Notes under the pieces: generated by a model | The model's input: only the letters and a program-made list of their open reading frames with translations | The model's database searches: none | Told to the model about the DNA's origin: nothing | DNA from: CAYMCO01 sp964388955 | Lineage (GTDB): Bacteria; Chloroflexota; Anaerolineae; Anaerolineales; E44-bin32 | DNA: 64,000 bases | Direction of reading: 5' to 3' | NCBI GenBank assembly: GCA_964388955.1 | Contig: CAYMCO010000025.1 | Location: 1-64,000 of the forward strand | Shown: one piece after another, positions 23,733 to 31,930 of the stretch | Position numbering within the stretch: the stretch's first letter is position 1 | Layout: every line of letters begins with the position of its first letter | Translations under genes and position numbers: made by a program

Positions 23733-23793
23733 CTTCATGACGGCTTGGCAAACGCCGGCTCACCTCGGCCGAATGTCGCGGTCGCCGGAAGTG

Positions 23794-24930
23794 CTATACA
23801 TCGTCGATTCCTATGGATGTTGCCTCGCTCGCTGGTTTCCATTCTCCCAAGAAAGGATCGCGTTCGATCCTTTTCGGGATCTGGAGTTTGCCTTGCGCAA
23901 ACTTCCTCCCCCGAGAGCTTAGCCTCCTGGTCTTCTTCGATCCTGCCTTCCCATCTTCAAGCAACCCCCAAGGCCCGTAGCTCAGTTTGGAGTGGTTGGC
24001 ATACGCGCCAGGCCCGATCTCTGAATTGAACTCCGATATTGTTACTTCGATAGGGGTGCCTTGATTCCACAGGAGATCGACTATTCGCCTCATTTGGGGA
24101 GTGAAGGCTTCGGTCTGTGGTTTGTAGGCCGGATTCCTTGCGATGGGCAAAGCAGGGAGATCTGGTCCAACGAAGCATCGCGAGAGGGGCACACCCATCT
24201 TCGAGAGTTCCTCTTGGAGGGGACCCGCCAACTGATCGATCATGATCAAAGGCGACCTCTTGCCTACCTTATCTGAGAGGCCGCTACAGATGACAGTGTA
24301 GAGTGCTTGTGTAAATGCCCCTCCATCTGAAGTATCAATTGACACGGAGCTCGAGCTACTCGAGGCAAGAAGCGCATACGACTGAGCATTCTGTTTCTTC
24401 AATGATTCTTCGACAGTCAGAGCAGAAGCCTCTCCACCTTGTGGAGAAGTGGCACTACTGAAGCAGGCGTCAATGATCAGGACAGGATGAACATTGGCTA
24501 TTGCCAATGTTGTGAGAAGGCTATCGGCAGAGACGACAGTAGCAGGTAGAACAGCCTCGGTGAGCCCGCCGATCCTGGTGTCCTTCAGGCAGAAGCCGAA
24601 ATTCCCATTGGGCATCGTGCATCCATGCCCGCTGAAATAGAGGATAAGGATATCTCCGGTGGCCGATCTATCTTTTGTATATTCGGCGATGGCATTTCGG
24701 AAATCTTGATTCGTCGGATTGTGAAGCTCCCGGACTTTGCTTGTATCAAACAGAGCGAGATCGTGGTTCTCGAAGAAGAGGTCTGCGACCGTGTCCATAT
24801 CGTGGGACGGACCCGGGAGCTTCTCAAGTTCAATGTAGTCTGATACACCCGCCATCAAGACAATCGTTCGATCCAGATTCTGGAGAGCCTGATTGACCAC
24901 ATCCTGTGGTACGTGTCTGGGTCTGGTCAC
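23794..24930 (-). CDS. Caspase-like (peptidase C14/metacaspase) protein
   Basis: 378 aa from the GTG at 24930, which has AGGGAG seven bases upstream. The frame stays open to 25020, but that part lies in repeat R3. The caspase fold occupies residues about 20-260, with the catalytic dyad His102 (LYFSGHG) and Cys156 (LIIDACFSS). The C-terminal 120 residues are unassigned: a possible effector or sensor part (MRRIVDLLWNQG, EVTISEFNSEIG) with a basic stretch (KKTRRLSSRGRKFAQGK). Prokaryotic caspases are often suicide effectors of defence systems; the partner could be the methyltransferase or the lipoprotein next to it, but no sensor domain is recognisable. Confidence 0.85.
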   Translation of the reverse strand: MTRPRHVPQDVVNQALQNLDRTIVLMAGVSDYIELEKLPGPSHDMDTVADLFFENHDLALFDTSKVRELHNPTNQDFRNAIAEYTKDRSATGDILILYFSGHGCTMPNGNFGFCLKDTRIGGLTEAVLPATVVSADSLLTTLAIANVHPVLIIDACFSSATSPQGGEASALTVEESLKKQNAQSYALLASSSSSSVSIDTSDGGAFTQALYTVICSGLSDKVGKRSPLIMIDQLAGPLQEELSKMGVPLSRCFVGPDLPALPIARNPAYKPQTEAFTPQMRRIVDLLWNQGTPIEVTISEFNSEIGPGAYANHSKLSYGPWGLLEDGKAGSKKTRRLSSRGRKFAQGKLQIPKRIERDPFLGEWKPASEATSIGIDDV

Positions 24931-24966
24931 CTGTATACTCCCTTTCAGGGTTATCCGGCTAGGGGC

Positions 24967-25084
24967 TATGCGTTCAGCGGCCGGGGCTCGGTCCTTCTCT
25001 TGCTGCCCAACCATCCCCATAATACATCTTGGTCTGCATTTCGCCCCGCATCCCCGGTCCGCTGGAGGGAATGGTAGGCAGCGC
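24967..25084. repeat. Accessory-block repeat R3 (internally deleted)
   Basis: It matches R4 over GTTCAGCGGCCGGGGCT, AACCATCCCCATAATACATC, the left arm TTTCGCCCCGCATCCCCGG and the end ATGGTAGGCAGCGCT, but lacks the central CTGTCG...GCGGGGCAGCG segment with the hairpins. It lies between the caspase start and the lipoprotein gene and supplies the last codons of the latter. Confidence 0.7.
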
Positions 25085-25522
25085 TACTTTCAGAAAGAAG
25101 CAGCATGCTGAGGAGCTACCAGAGAGATCGGCCTTACAGCCTGCGATATATCCATCGTCGTCCGAGGACCTATCTTGTCCGGATGTAGAGATTCGGCAAG
25201 AGACTACGCATGTCGAATCTCGACTGACAGAGATAGATGACGAGGGGTTGTCGGGCCAGCTTAGCGATTCAGATACCGTTTTCGGTACAGGACAGTCAGC
25301 GAGGAAATCGCCTCCAGTGAAGCGTTCGTGACAGTTGGCAGACACCCCGAGATCAGTCATCCATGTATAGGACAGCCCTGAGCAATCTGTGCCTTCCGCA
25401 GAAAAGCGATAGGTCACAGTGACGGTGCGGTCTTCAGCACGAGGGCCGCATGAGGCGAGCAGAATAATGATCATCGCGTACCCAACAATGTAGATGTAGC
25501 GACTTTGGAGTGATGCTGTCAT
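24974..25522 (-). CDS. Small Cys-rich lipoprotein, unknown function
   Basis: 182 aa with GAGGGG before the ATG. Type II signal peptide ending in LLASC (lipid Cys about residue 25), then a secreted domain with many Cys (TDCSGLSYTW, NCHERF, DCPVP, CVVSC, GCKADL, ACCF), suggesting disulfides outside the membrane. The last 35 residues (from about LPTIPSSGP) are encoded by repeat R3 and are likely not part of the original domain. No family recognised. It is expressed in the same direction as the caspase gene 43 bp beyond its stop. Confidence 0.65.
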   Translation of the reverse strand: MTASLQSRYIYIVGYAMIIILLASCGPRAEDRTVTVTYRFSAEGTDCSGLSYTWMTDLGVSANCHERFTGGDFLADCPVPKTVSESLSWPDNPSSSISVSRDSTCVVSCRISTSGQDRSSDDDGYIAGCKADLSGSSSACCFFLKVALPTIPSSGPGMRGEMQTKMYYGDGWAAREGPSPGR

Positions 25523-25604
25523 CGAATTCCCCTCATACTATCGACACAAATCTATTAAGCCGAACATCAGGGTCAAGCGGCCGATACATTCGAAAGTGCT
25601 ACCT

Positions 25605-26312
25605 ATCGCGGTAGGACCGCCAGTTACCCAACGGCCCCCGCACAGATCCCGGCGTGCGGAACTACCGCACCGGGCTCTTCAGACAGCCTCGCTTCCGCAA
25701 GACGCCAATCAGCACAGCATCTAAGCTATCTTCCGCAGTGAGGTTTGCCTTGTTGATCCGACCCTGCATGTCCGGGCAAGGTTTCCTTTACGGGCTACGG
25801 CTGCCTGTCAGCCCCTTCCCCATGTGAACGGCCCTACCGTCTCAGAGTAGTACGGGCTGATCCGACTCCCGAAAGGTCCTCGGCATCCCTACAACTTCTC
25901 GCTTCGGCTCCGCCTACCTGCTCATGGATCGGTGGTGGACAAACACCCAATGCACTTCCCCACCGCAGGAACCCTTCGGGCCTCCCAAGTTCCTGCCGTT
26001 TCTCTCCACACATGCCACGCTCTTTGTAGACCCCGGCAGGCCCTCGGAGAGCTCACCAATTCGCTCTCTCTGTCTTGGCTTCTGGTACCGTTACACCATC
26101 GCCACCTGCTTTATCCTCAGTAACGAGGCTGTATCAAGACTTCAGGGAGTGCGGTCTCCCCTATGGCCTATGTGGTTCCCTGTGTACGCTTCAGCTGTCT
26201 CGTTCGGCGCTTGCCTCCTCCACAACTGCAACACTTGGTACGGGTGGCTGGTTAGGCCTCACCCGACAGGGACTTCCACCCTGCAAGAAACGCCAGGCTT
26301 TTCCTGGCGCAC
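25605..26312 (-). mobile_element. ORF-less group II intron
   Basis: 708 nt on the minus strand, starting GTGCGCC (26312), followed by a hairpin and the domain I element GGGTGGAAGTCCC. Domain V is at 25645-25677: it opens with GAGC (AGC triad), then an 8-position lower stem, a two-base CG bulge and a 5-bp TGCGG/CCGCA upper stem. The loop is TAGTT rather than GNRA and the lower stem has one G-A mismatch. Domain VI (about 25615-25638) is a 10-bp stem with a GTAA loop, and the proposed 3' end is CGCGAT. No reverse transcriptase is present, so mobility or splicing would need a maturase in trans. It is inserted directly beside R4. The long plus-strand frame inside it is spurious. Confidence 0.75.
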
Positions 26313-26464
26313 AACGGATATAAGCTCAGCGCCCGGGGCTTGCTCCTCCTCCAGCTCCCGAACCATCCCTTTCATATATCTTTGCCTTCAATTCGCCCCG
26401 CATCCCCGGTCCGCTGTCGAAGATCCCGCATGGTTTGCGGGGCAGCGAATGGGTAGGCAGAGCT
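26313..26464. repeat. Accessory-block repeat R4 (most complete copy)
   Basis: Left arm ATTCGCCCCGCA (26391-26402) pairs with right arm TGCGGGGCAGCGAAT (26436-26450), leaving an unpaired CAG. Short outer ends GCCT (26384) and AGGC (26455) also match. Inside, CCCGCA-TGGTT-TGCGGG (26425-26441) is an alternative hairpin that competes with the long pairing. It begins at the group II intron edge and ends nine bases from the helicase stop. Related to R1-R3. Confidence 0.75.
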
Positions 26465-26472
26465 AATCGTTC

Positions 26473-28182
26473 TCATTGAGCTACGGGCCAGAACTGGTCA
26501 AGGAATTCGGGCACTTGGTCAGCAAGTATGTATCCGGCATCCTGCCTGTACTCATCCGGAAGCATATCGATGAATCGTGACTTTCCGGCTTCGGGTCCTT
26601 GAGGCCGATATTCCCATTTGCAGGAGAGTAGCGTGACAGATTTCCGTGCTCTGGTGATGGCTACCAGGAACTTTGAATACTCTATGTCTGCAATGTTGCC
26701 GCCGTCACCAATTGTTGGCACATCACCGTCGTTCATCCCAACTACAAAGACATGCGCTGCAGAGAGACCCTTACATCCTTGGAATGAAGATAAAAGAACT
26801 GTGATATATTCTTCAGCGAAAGCCTCCTCTTCGGTCTGACGGATCACTGGGAAAAACTCCTCGATAATCGCGTCGGCACTTTCGCCAAGAAGAGTAGCAA
26901 GCTGGTGAGTTTCCTCCTCACCGATTTCCTGGTCTTTCAACAAGACCAAGACCAAATTGTGCCTGGTTACGAACTCCTCTGGCAGCAGATCAATCAAGGG
27001 CGAACCATCTCGAGTTGAGTTGATAACAGTAGTCAGTTGGGCCGTTGGCAATTCGCAACCGGCAAGAACACGCCACCCAAGGTTTGATTGAGGGTCGGAG
27101 AGGAGCAGGTGGTAACCATCTTCCAGGCTGTAGGAGATGTCTTCGGCCTGTGAGAAGCTCATTCCAGGATAGTCTGCAATGAGCGTCTTGTGGATGTAAT
27201 TCAGGTATTGACGCTGACCCACGATGAGAACGCAGGGATAACCTTCGGACCTAGCCTCTGCTGCGTGCTCAGGAGGCACCCTGTCTATTGCCCTCCGGAT
27301 ATAGCCTGTCATTCCGGGAATATTCGCCATTTGGGCTGTGATGATCTTGGGATACTGAGCGTTATCAATCTCTTTGCCAACTTGATATGCCTCGAAGGGT
27401 CTCTCGATACGCGCGGAGAATGCGCCGTCCTGTATGGCTGCAGCCACAAGATGATTGGCCGATTCAACAATTGCTTGCGTGCAGCGACTACAGTATGGGA
27501 GTTCAAAGATGTCATAGGCACCCGATGAATGCAGCGCGCGAAGATATCGCGGAGATGCGTTACGCAAGGTATAGACGGCTTGGTCGTCGTCTCCAACAAT
27601 GAGAATTGGACCTTGGTACTGTAGCAGCCGAATGAAATCAACCTCAAGTGGATTGAAATCTTGGTACTCATCGATGACGATCTGATCGTAGGTTGGCAAT
27701 TCCAAACGATGCTGGTCTACTGCTCTGAGGACCCGGAGTACAGAGTCGTCAAAGGAGACAGCGCGATAGTAGTCGCCCCTCGCGAGGTAGTAGCTTATCT
27801 GCGGTGAGTCGACCTGTAGTAATTGGAACGCGTCTGAGAAATGGAGGAGGCCTGATTGCATTGCAGTGGCATCCTCCTCAACGACCTTCGTCAAATAGGG
27901 GGCCAGATCGACTGATCCATGTAATTGATGCAGGAGCATCTTGCAATAGGCGTGAAAAGTCTTAGCCTCCGCAATGTCCCCGAATTCTTCCTCCATATCA
28001 TTGACGAGCTTGCGAATGAATGTGAGGGCAAGCATGGTGCCTGGTGCTGACCCTCTGAGAATCTGACCCATTGTGAACGTCTTTCCAGTCCCGGGACCGG
28101 CCACTATCAACTTACGATCGCTCGGTGAGTCTAGAATTGCTCGAAGATACCTTCTTCTAGCCTCAGTCTGATCCAGTTCCAT
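26473..28182 (-). CDS. UvrD/Rep-like superfamily 1 DNA helicase
   Basis: 569 aa from the ATG at 28182 (GGGGG upstream); the open frame reaches 28383 without conserved sequence. Q-motif-like DQTEARRRYL, Walker A AGPGTGKT (28-35), motif Ia LALTFIRK, motif II DEYQD (171-175), motif III GDDDQAVY (197-204), motif V SSFQGCKGLSAAHVFVVG and motif VI VAITRARKSV are all present. It is shorter than UvrD (about 720 aa), with reduced accessory subdomains, like stand-alone helicases found in defence loci. It is the first gene of the minus-strand accessory block in transcription order and is followed by R4. Confidence 0.9.
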   Translation of the reverse strand: MELDQTEARRRYLRAILDSPSDRKLIVAGPGTGKTFTMGQILRGSAPGTMLALTFIRKLVNDMEEEFGDIAEAKTFHAYCKMLLHQLHGSVDLAPYLTKVVEEDATAMQSGLLHFSDAFQLLQVDSPQISYYLARGDYYRAVSFDDSVLRVLRAVDQHRLELPTYDQIVIDEYQDFNPLEVDFIRLLQYQGPILIVGDDDQAVYTLRNASPRYLRALHSSGAYDIFELPYCSRCTQAIVESANHLVAAAIQDGAFSARIERPFEAYQVGKEIDNAQYPKIITAQMANIPGMTGYIRRAIDRVPPEHAAEARSEGYPCVLIVGQRQYLNYIHKTLIADYPGMSFSQAEDISYSLEDGYHLLLSDPQSNLGWRVLAGCELPTAQLTTVINSTRDGSPLIDLLPEEFVTRHNLVLVLLKDQEIGEEETHQLATLLGESADAIIEEFFPVIRQTEEEAFAEEYITVLLSSFQGCKGLSAAHVFVVGMNDGDVPTIGDGGNIADIEYSKFLVAITRARKSVTLLSCKWEYRPQGPEAGKSRFIDMLPDEYRQDAGYILADQVPEFLDQFWPVAQ

Positions 28183-28661
28183 GATGGGAACCCCCTTTAC
28201 ATGGCTCTGCCTAGCCAGTGATTCTCGCGAAGCAGCTCCCCACATCATCCTTTGCCAGCGATTCGCGGAGCCGCCTTCAACGTGCAAGCAGAACGACACC
28301 GCGAGCCCGTATGTCCGAAGCGACCCCCCAAGAGACAGTTGGCGTTGAAAAGCGAGGATGGGTCTCTCAGAGGGCCACCACATCCCATAGATTACAGTTT
28401 CGCTGGCCGAAATTCAATATGCCGCCGGTCACGATCCAGGGGGTAGAGCAGGTCACACCGCGGCAGCCGTTCGGGGAAACCATCCCCGCCGTCCCTACCG
28501 GGCGCTCGGTTCCACGCGCTCGTGCCCAGCCGGAATCGACTCTCCCCGGACCATCTCGACGGCCATGACCCAGAGGCAGCCGGCGCCGCCGATGTGGCCG
28601 AGTTTCCAGGCCCCCCTCATCACGCCCCGGACCCCGCACGGGACCATGACCGCCGCGCGCT
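28183..28661. other. Intergenic region at the right border of the accessory block
   Basis: 479 bp between the helicase start and the GH3 promoter. Composition rises from AT-rich to GC-rich near 28420, so this is the likely island boundary. Overlapping ORFs are present but none is convincing. No tRNA gene or duplicated attachment site is visible here. Confidence 0.45.
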
Positions 28662-28690
28662 TTGGGATCCCCGGACTTCGATGCTAGAAT
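28662..28690 (+). promoter_or_regulatory. Promoter of the GH3-like gene
   Basis: TTGGGA (28662-28667), a 17-bp spacer and TAGAAT (28685-28690), with an extended -10 TG. It is 53 bp before the ATG at 28744. Confidence 0.55.
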
Positions 28691-28743
28691 CCGCCCTCAC
28701 AGTCCGGCGCACCACCGGCCGAATCCGCAGAGAGGGGCATACG

Positions 28744-29883
28744 ATGAGCGAACAGACTCCGCAGGACATGCTCGTGCAGATGCTGCGCCCGTGGGAGGAG
28801 GCGGTCGCCGACCCCGAACGCGCCCAGGATGCGGTGCTCAAGCGCCTGCTGGCCGGCTATTCCCGCACCGAGTACGGGGAGGCGCACGGCGCCGGTTCCA
28901 TAGACGATCTCGACGCCTACCGCGCCCGTTTCCCGGCGCTCACCTACGACGAGTTCAAACCCCACATCGACCGGGTCATGCGAGGCGAAGTCGAAGCCCT
29001 GCTGTACGAGGCACCGATCGGATGGGCCATCACCCGCGGCACCACCAAGGGGGAGTCCAAGTTCGTCCCCATGACACCCACCGACTTGAAGATGCGGGTG
29101 AGCGCCGGCCGGGCGATGCTGAAGTACGTCTCATCCACGGGCCGGCCGGACCTTTTCCAGGGGGTCAATCTGAACCTGAACTTCCCTTCACGGGTGGGGA
29201 CGATCAAGGTGGGGGAGAGAGAGGTCGAGTACGGATACAGCTCCGGCATCTATACGCGCTACGTCTCCGAACGCACGCCCATTCGATCCTCGCCCACCCA
29301 GGAGGATATCGACGCCCTGGGGGGAGGCAAGACCGTCAAGGATTGGGAGGCGCGCTTCGAACTGGCCTACCAGAAGTGCAAGGATGAGAATGTGACGCTG
29401 GTGGGAGGCGTCGCCCCCACCGCCACCAAGTTCGGCCGCTATCTGAAGCGGGCCCACGGCGCATACCCCAAGGATCTTTGGAGCACTCAGATCATGACCC
29501 TGGGCAGCAGCCCGGGGATCAACACCTACCTCTCACCGGCGCTCACCGCGATGTATGGGCCCGCCGCCATCCGGGAGATCTACGGTGCGACGGAGGGCAT
29601 GTTCGGCCAGCAGTGGGATGAAAAACGGGCCTGGGTGCCGAATTACGATCTGTTCTTACTGGAGGTGGAGAACCGTCGGGGAATAGGGATGCTGTATGAA
29701 ATGCGGCCGGGGGAGACCGGGAACCTGATTGTCTCCACCCCGGTATTCCCCCGCTACCGCATCAATGACCGCATTATGGCGCTGCGGCCGCCCTATTTCC
29801 GCTGCACAGGGCGGGACTACTGGTGGACGAACCTCGCCTACTATTGGAGGGAGTTCTCGTCCTTCAACCTCGGGCGGCTCTGA
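28744..29883 (+). CDS. GH3-family adenylate-forming enzyme (C-terminally short)
   Basis: 379 aa. GH3 hallmarks: TRGTTKGESKFVPMT (about 97-111, the P-loop-like ATP/AMP site), EIYGATEGMFG (about 278-288) and PVFPRYRINDRI (about 329-340), which includes the RYRI(N/G)D adenylate motif. Plant GH3 enzymes and bacterial relatives conjugate amino acids to acyl acids via acyl-AMP. This protein stops soon after the RYRINDR motif, about 150-200 residues shorter than typical GH3 proteins, so most of the mobile C-terminal domain is missing. Substrate unknown. It may do only part of the reaction or use a partner. Convergent with the next gene. Confidence 0.8.
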   Translation: MSEQTPQDMLVQMLRPWEEAVADPERAQDAVLKRLLAGYSRTEYGEAHGAGSIDDLDAYRARFPALTYDEFKPHIDRVMRGEVEALLYEAPIGWAITRGTTKGESKFVPMTPTDLKMRVSAGRAMLKYVSSTGRPDLFQGVNLNLNFPSRVGTIKVGEREVEYGYSSGIYTRYVSERTPIRSSPTQEDIDALGGGKTVKDWEARFELAYQKCKDENVTLVGGVAPTATKFGRYLKRAHGAYPKDLWSTQIMTLGSSPGINTYLSPALTAMYGPAAIREIYGATEGMFGQQWDEKRAWVPNYDLFLLEVENRRGIGMLYEMRPGETGNLIVSTPVFPRYRINDRIMALRPPYFRCTGRDYWWTNLAYYWREFSSFNLGRL

Positions 29884-29917
29884 TTCGGTCCGCCCGGCGA
29901 GAAGATCGCCCGGCCCG

Positions 29918-30355
29918 CTATCTGCGCCTGGTGAGCCCGCTGAGCAGAAACGCCAGGCCAATGCCGATCAGAATGAAGGGCCAGATGATTTCCCAGCCAA
30001 TTGTGTCGCCCACGCTGATTCCGAGGAAGACGAACGCAAGAATGATGGTGCCCACCACCGGACGGCGGTAGGCCGGTATGAGGATCCGCAGCAGGACCTC
30101 CGCGAGCAGGATCACGCCGGCGCCCGCAAAGGCCAGGGACCAGCCGTCGAAGAGCCCCGCCAGCCCGAACTGTCGGAGCATGCCCAGGTTGGCGGCCAGG
30201 AACGCAAGGCCCGCCCAGATCAAGATGCAGGCCCAGACGATGGACCCCAGCGGATCCCTGCGCCACTTCTCGTCCCAGCGCTTCTCCTCCTGCTTTTCCT
30301 GCTGTTTCTCTTGTTCCTTCTCCTCTTGTTTCTCGTCGCGCGGTTGATCGGTCAT
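29918..30355 (-). CDS. Small four-helix membrane protein with charged N-terminus
   Basis: 145 aa from the ATG at 30355 with GGGAGG upstream. The first 33 residues are almost all Glu, Lys, Gln, Arg and Asp (MTDQPRDEKQEEKEQEKQ) and look cytoplasmic and coiled. Four hydrophobic segments follow (LGSIVWACILIWAGLAFLA; LAFAGAGVILLAEVLLRIL; VVGTIILAFVFLGISVG; IIWPFILIGIGLAFLLS). It resembles the DUF5668/LiaF-like membrane domains also present at 31931. Perhaps linked to envelope-stress sensing with the PspC protein at 32738; this is inference. Confidence 0.75.
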   Translation of the reverse strand: MTDQPRDEKQEEKEQEKQQEKQEEKRWDEKWRRDPLGSIVWACILIWAGLAFLAANLGMLRQFGLAGLFDGWSLAFAGAGVILLAEVLLRILIPAYRRPVVGTIILAFVFLGISVGDTIGWEIIWPFILIGIGLAFLLSGLTRRR

Positions 30356-30689
30356 CACATTTCGCCTCCCTGCTCTCCCCTTTCCCGGCGTCCATCTCCG
30401 CCGGGATCTGCCGGCGAGCATGCCTGTCATATTCGAGTCGGGTTCTGAAGCTTGGCGCCCCATCCAGCGATCAGCCGCCGATGCCGAGTGAATGATACAT
30501 AGGAACGCCTTGAAGCTCAAGTGGGCGAAGGATTGAGGATGCGCCTCGCGCAGTGCGCTATGCGCAGCGCGTTATGGGGAGGCGGGCGGTGAAGGGAGTG
30601 GGAGAATTCGTCGGGCACTGAGCCGGTGACCCCGGATCTCTGAGGGAGCCGGCAGTGAAATCCTGGGCGGCGAGGCAATCGCCCGCGCG
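30356..30689. other. Intergenic region with GC-rich palindrome
   Basis: 334 bp. Around 30545-30571 lies a strong inverted sequence (CGCGCAGTGCGC-TAT-GCGCAGCGCG, one unpaired base), preceded by GCGCCTCGCGC, a motif that also occurs in the palindromic elements B and C. It may act as terminator for msrP or be a small relative of that repeat family. No gene seen. Confidence 0.4.
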
Positions 30690-31676
30690 CTAGAAGTAGA
30701 TCTCGCTCCCCATCCCTTCATACATCTGGCCGACCTGTTCCGCATAGCCGTTGAAGAGCAAGGTATCTCGCCGTTCGGATTCTCCGATCCGGAGCTCTGT
30801 GGCTTGCGACCAACGGCGATGAGGGTACGCGGGGTTGACGTTGGCGTAGAAGCCATATTCGCGCGGCGCCACGGTCGGCCAGAATGTCTTCGGCTGCTCA
30901 TCCACAAGTTCGATCCGCATGATTGACTTGATGCTCTTGAAGCCATATTTCCACGGCACGACGAGCCGAATGGGCCCCCCGTTCTGCGGGAGCAGATCCC
31001 GGCCGTATAGGCCCATCGCCAGAATCGTCAGATCGTGCATGGCTTCATCGATGCGCAGCGCCTCCACATAGGGGAAGGGAAGCGAGGATCCTTCGAGACC
31101 CGGCATTTGATCCGGATCGGCGAGCGTCTCGAATCGCACGTAATTGGCTTCGGGCAGTGGATCGACCGCCTTCAGCAGCGAGGCCAGGGGGAAACCCATC
31201 CAGGGGATCACCATCGACCAGGCCTCAACACAGCGAAGGCGATACACGCGCTCCCGAGGGTGGAAGCGCGAGCGCAATCCGTCGTGGTCGAACGTACCGC
31301 CGTTCCCGACCAGCCCCCCGACCTCGAGCGTCCAGGGTGAGGTCTCGAAATCCTCGGCCAAACGCGCCACCGCCGTCTTGCTGGTCGTGAACTCATAGAA
31401 ATTCGTAAACCCGGTGACATCGGCGAAGGGGGTGAGCGCGTCGCCAAATCCATCCGCAGCTTTCGAGGCGGCCGGGGAGGGCGTCGGCGGCGCCTCCGTC
31501 GGGATCCCGGTGGGGAAATCGGTCGCCCCGGGTCCCTCCGTCGATCTGGGGGAGCGGGGTTGGCAGGCCGCCGCCAACAGGCCGCCCGCGGTGAGGATCC
31601 CCGCTTGTCGAAGGAATTCCCGGCGGGTCCTGTATACGTGTTCGGGTGTGATGTCGGAAGGTCTGATTTTCGCCAT
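30690..31676 (-). CDS. msrP: Protein-methionine-sulfoxide reductase catalytic subunit (molybdopterin, YedY-like)
   Basis: 328 aa from the ATG at 31676, which begins the conserved MAKIRPSDITPEHVYRTRREFL. The twin-arginine motif R18-R19-E-F-L sends the folded Mo-cofactor protein across the membrane, and AAAC (Cys38) could also be a lipobox. The sulfite-oxidase fold is clear, with the Mo-ligand cysteine C149 in YRLRCVEAWSMVIPW and the downstream WKYGFKSIKSI region. Known function: repair of oxidised methionines in exported proteins. The usual membrane haem partner MsrQ is not next to it; unrelated small membrane proteins flank it on both sides. Confidence 0.9.
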   Translation of the reverse strand: MAKIRPSDITPEHVYRTRREFLRQAGILTAGGLLAAACQPRSPRSTEGPGATDFPTGIPTEAPPTPSPAASKAADGFGDALTPFADVTGFTNFYEFTTSKTAVARLAEDFETSPWTLEVGGLVGNGGTFDHDGLRSRFHPRERVYRLRCVEAWSMVIPWMGFPLASLLKAVDPLPEANYVRFETLADPDQMPGLEGSSLPFPYVEALRIDEAMHDLTILAMGLYGRDLLPQNGGPIRLVVPWKYGFKSIKSIMRIELVDEQPKTFWPTVAPREYGFYANVNPAYPHRRWSQATELRIGESERRDTLLFNGYAEQVGQMYEGMGSEIYF

Positions 31677-31930
31677 ACGCTGCGCCCGCTGCCCGGCTTG
31701 GGGATGCCCACAGCGGGCTCGGTTTCGGAAGTCTAGCATACTATGAGTAGGGCATCCGCGAGCGGTCGCACTCGATCCGTGATTCTCGCAAGTGCGGTGA
31801 TGACTCGCACTCTTCCCCAAGCTGCATCGCGGCAATAGGGGGCACTGCCAACGGATTCGCCGAATGCAAGACCAGGCGACCGAGCCGAGCGAGATGCCCG
31901 CTTCCGCGGGCCATCGATCCAAGTGGCGGA

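Noticed and set aside
17981..26464. Calling R1-R4 true integron attC sites
   Set aside because: The canonical inverse and core sites (RYYYAAC/GTTRRRY) could not be found at the ends, and no integrase gene is in the window; kept as a repeat with a resemblance only.
25924..26466. 180-aa plus-strand frame
   Set aside because: It lies over the group II intron and R4 on the opposite strand; its amino-acid text is that of a structured RNA read backward.
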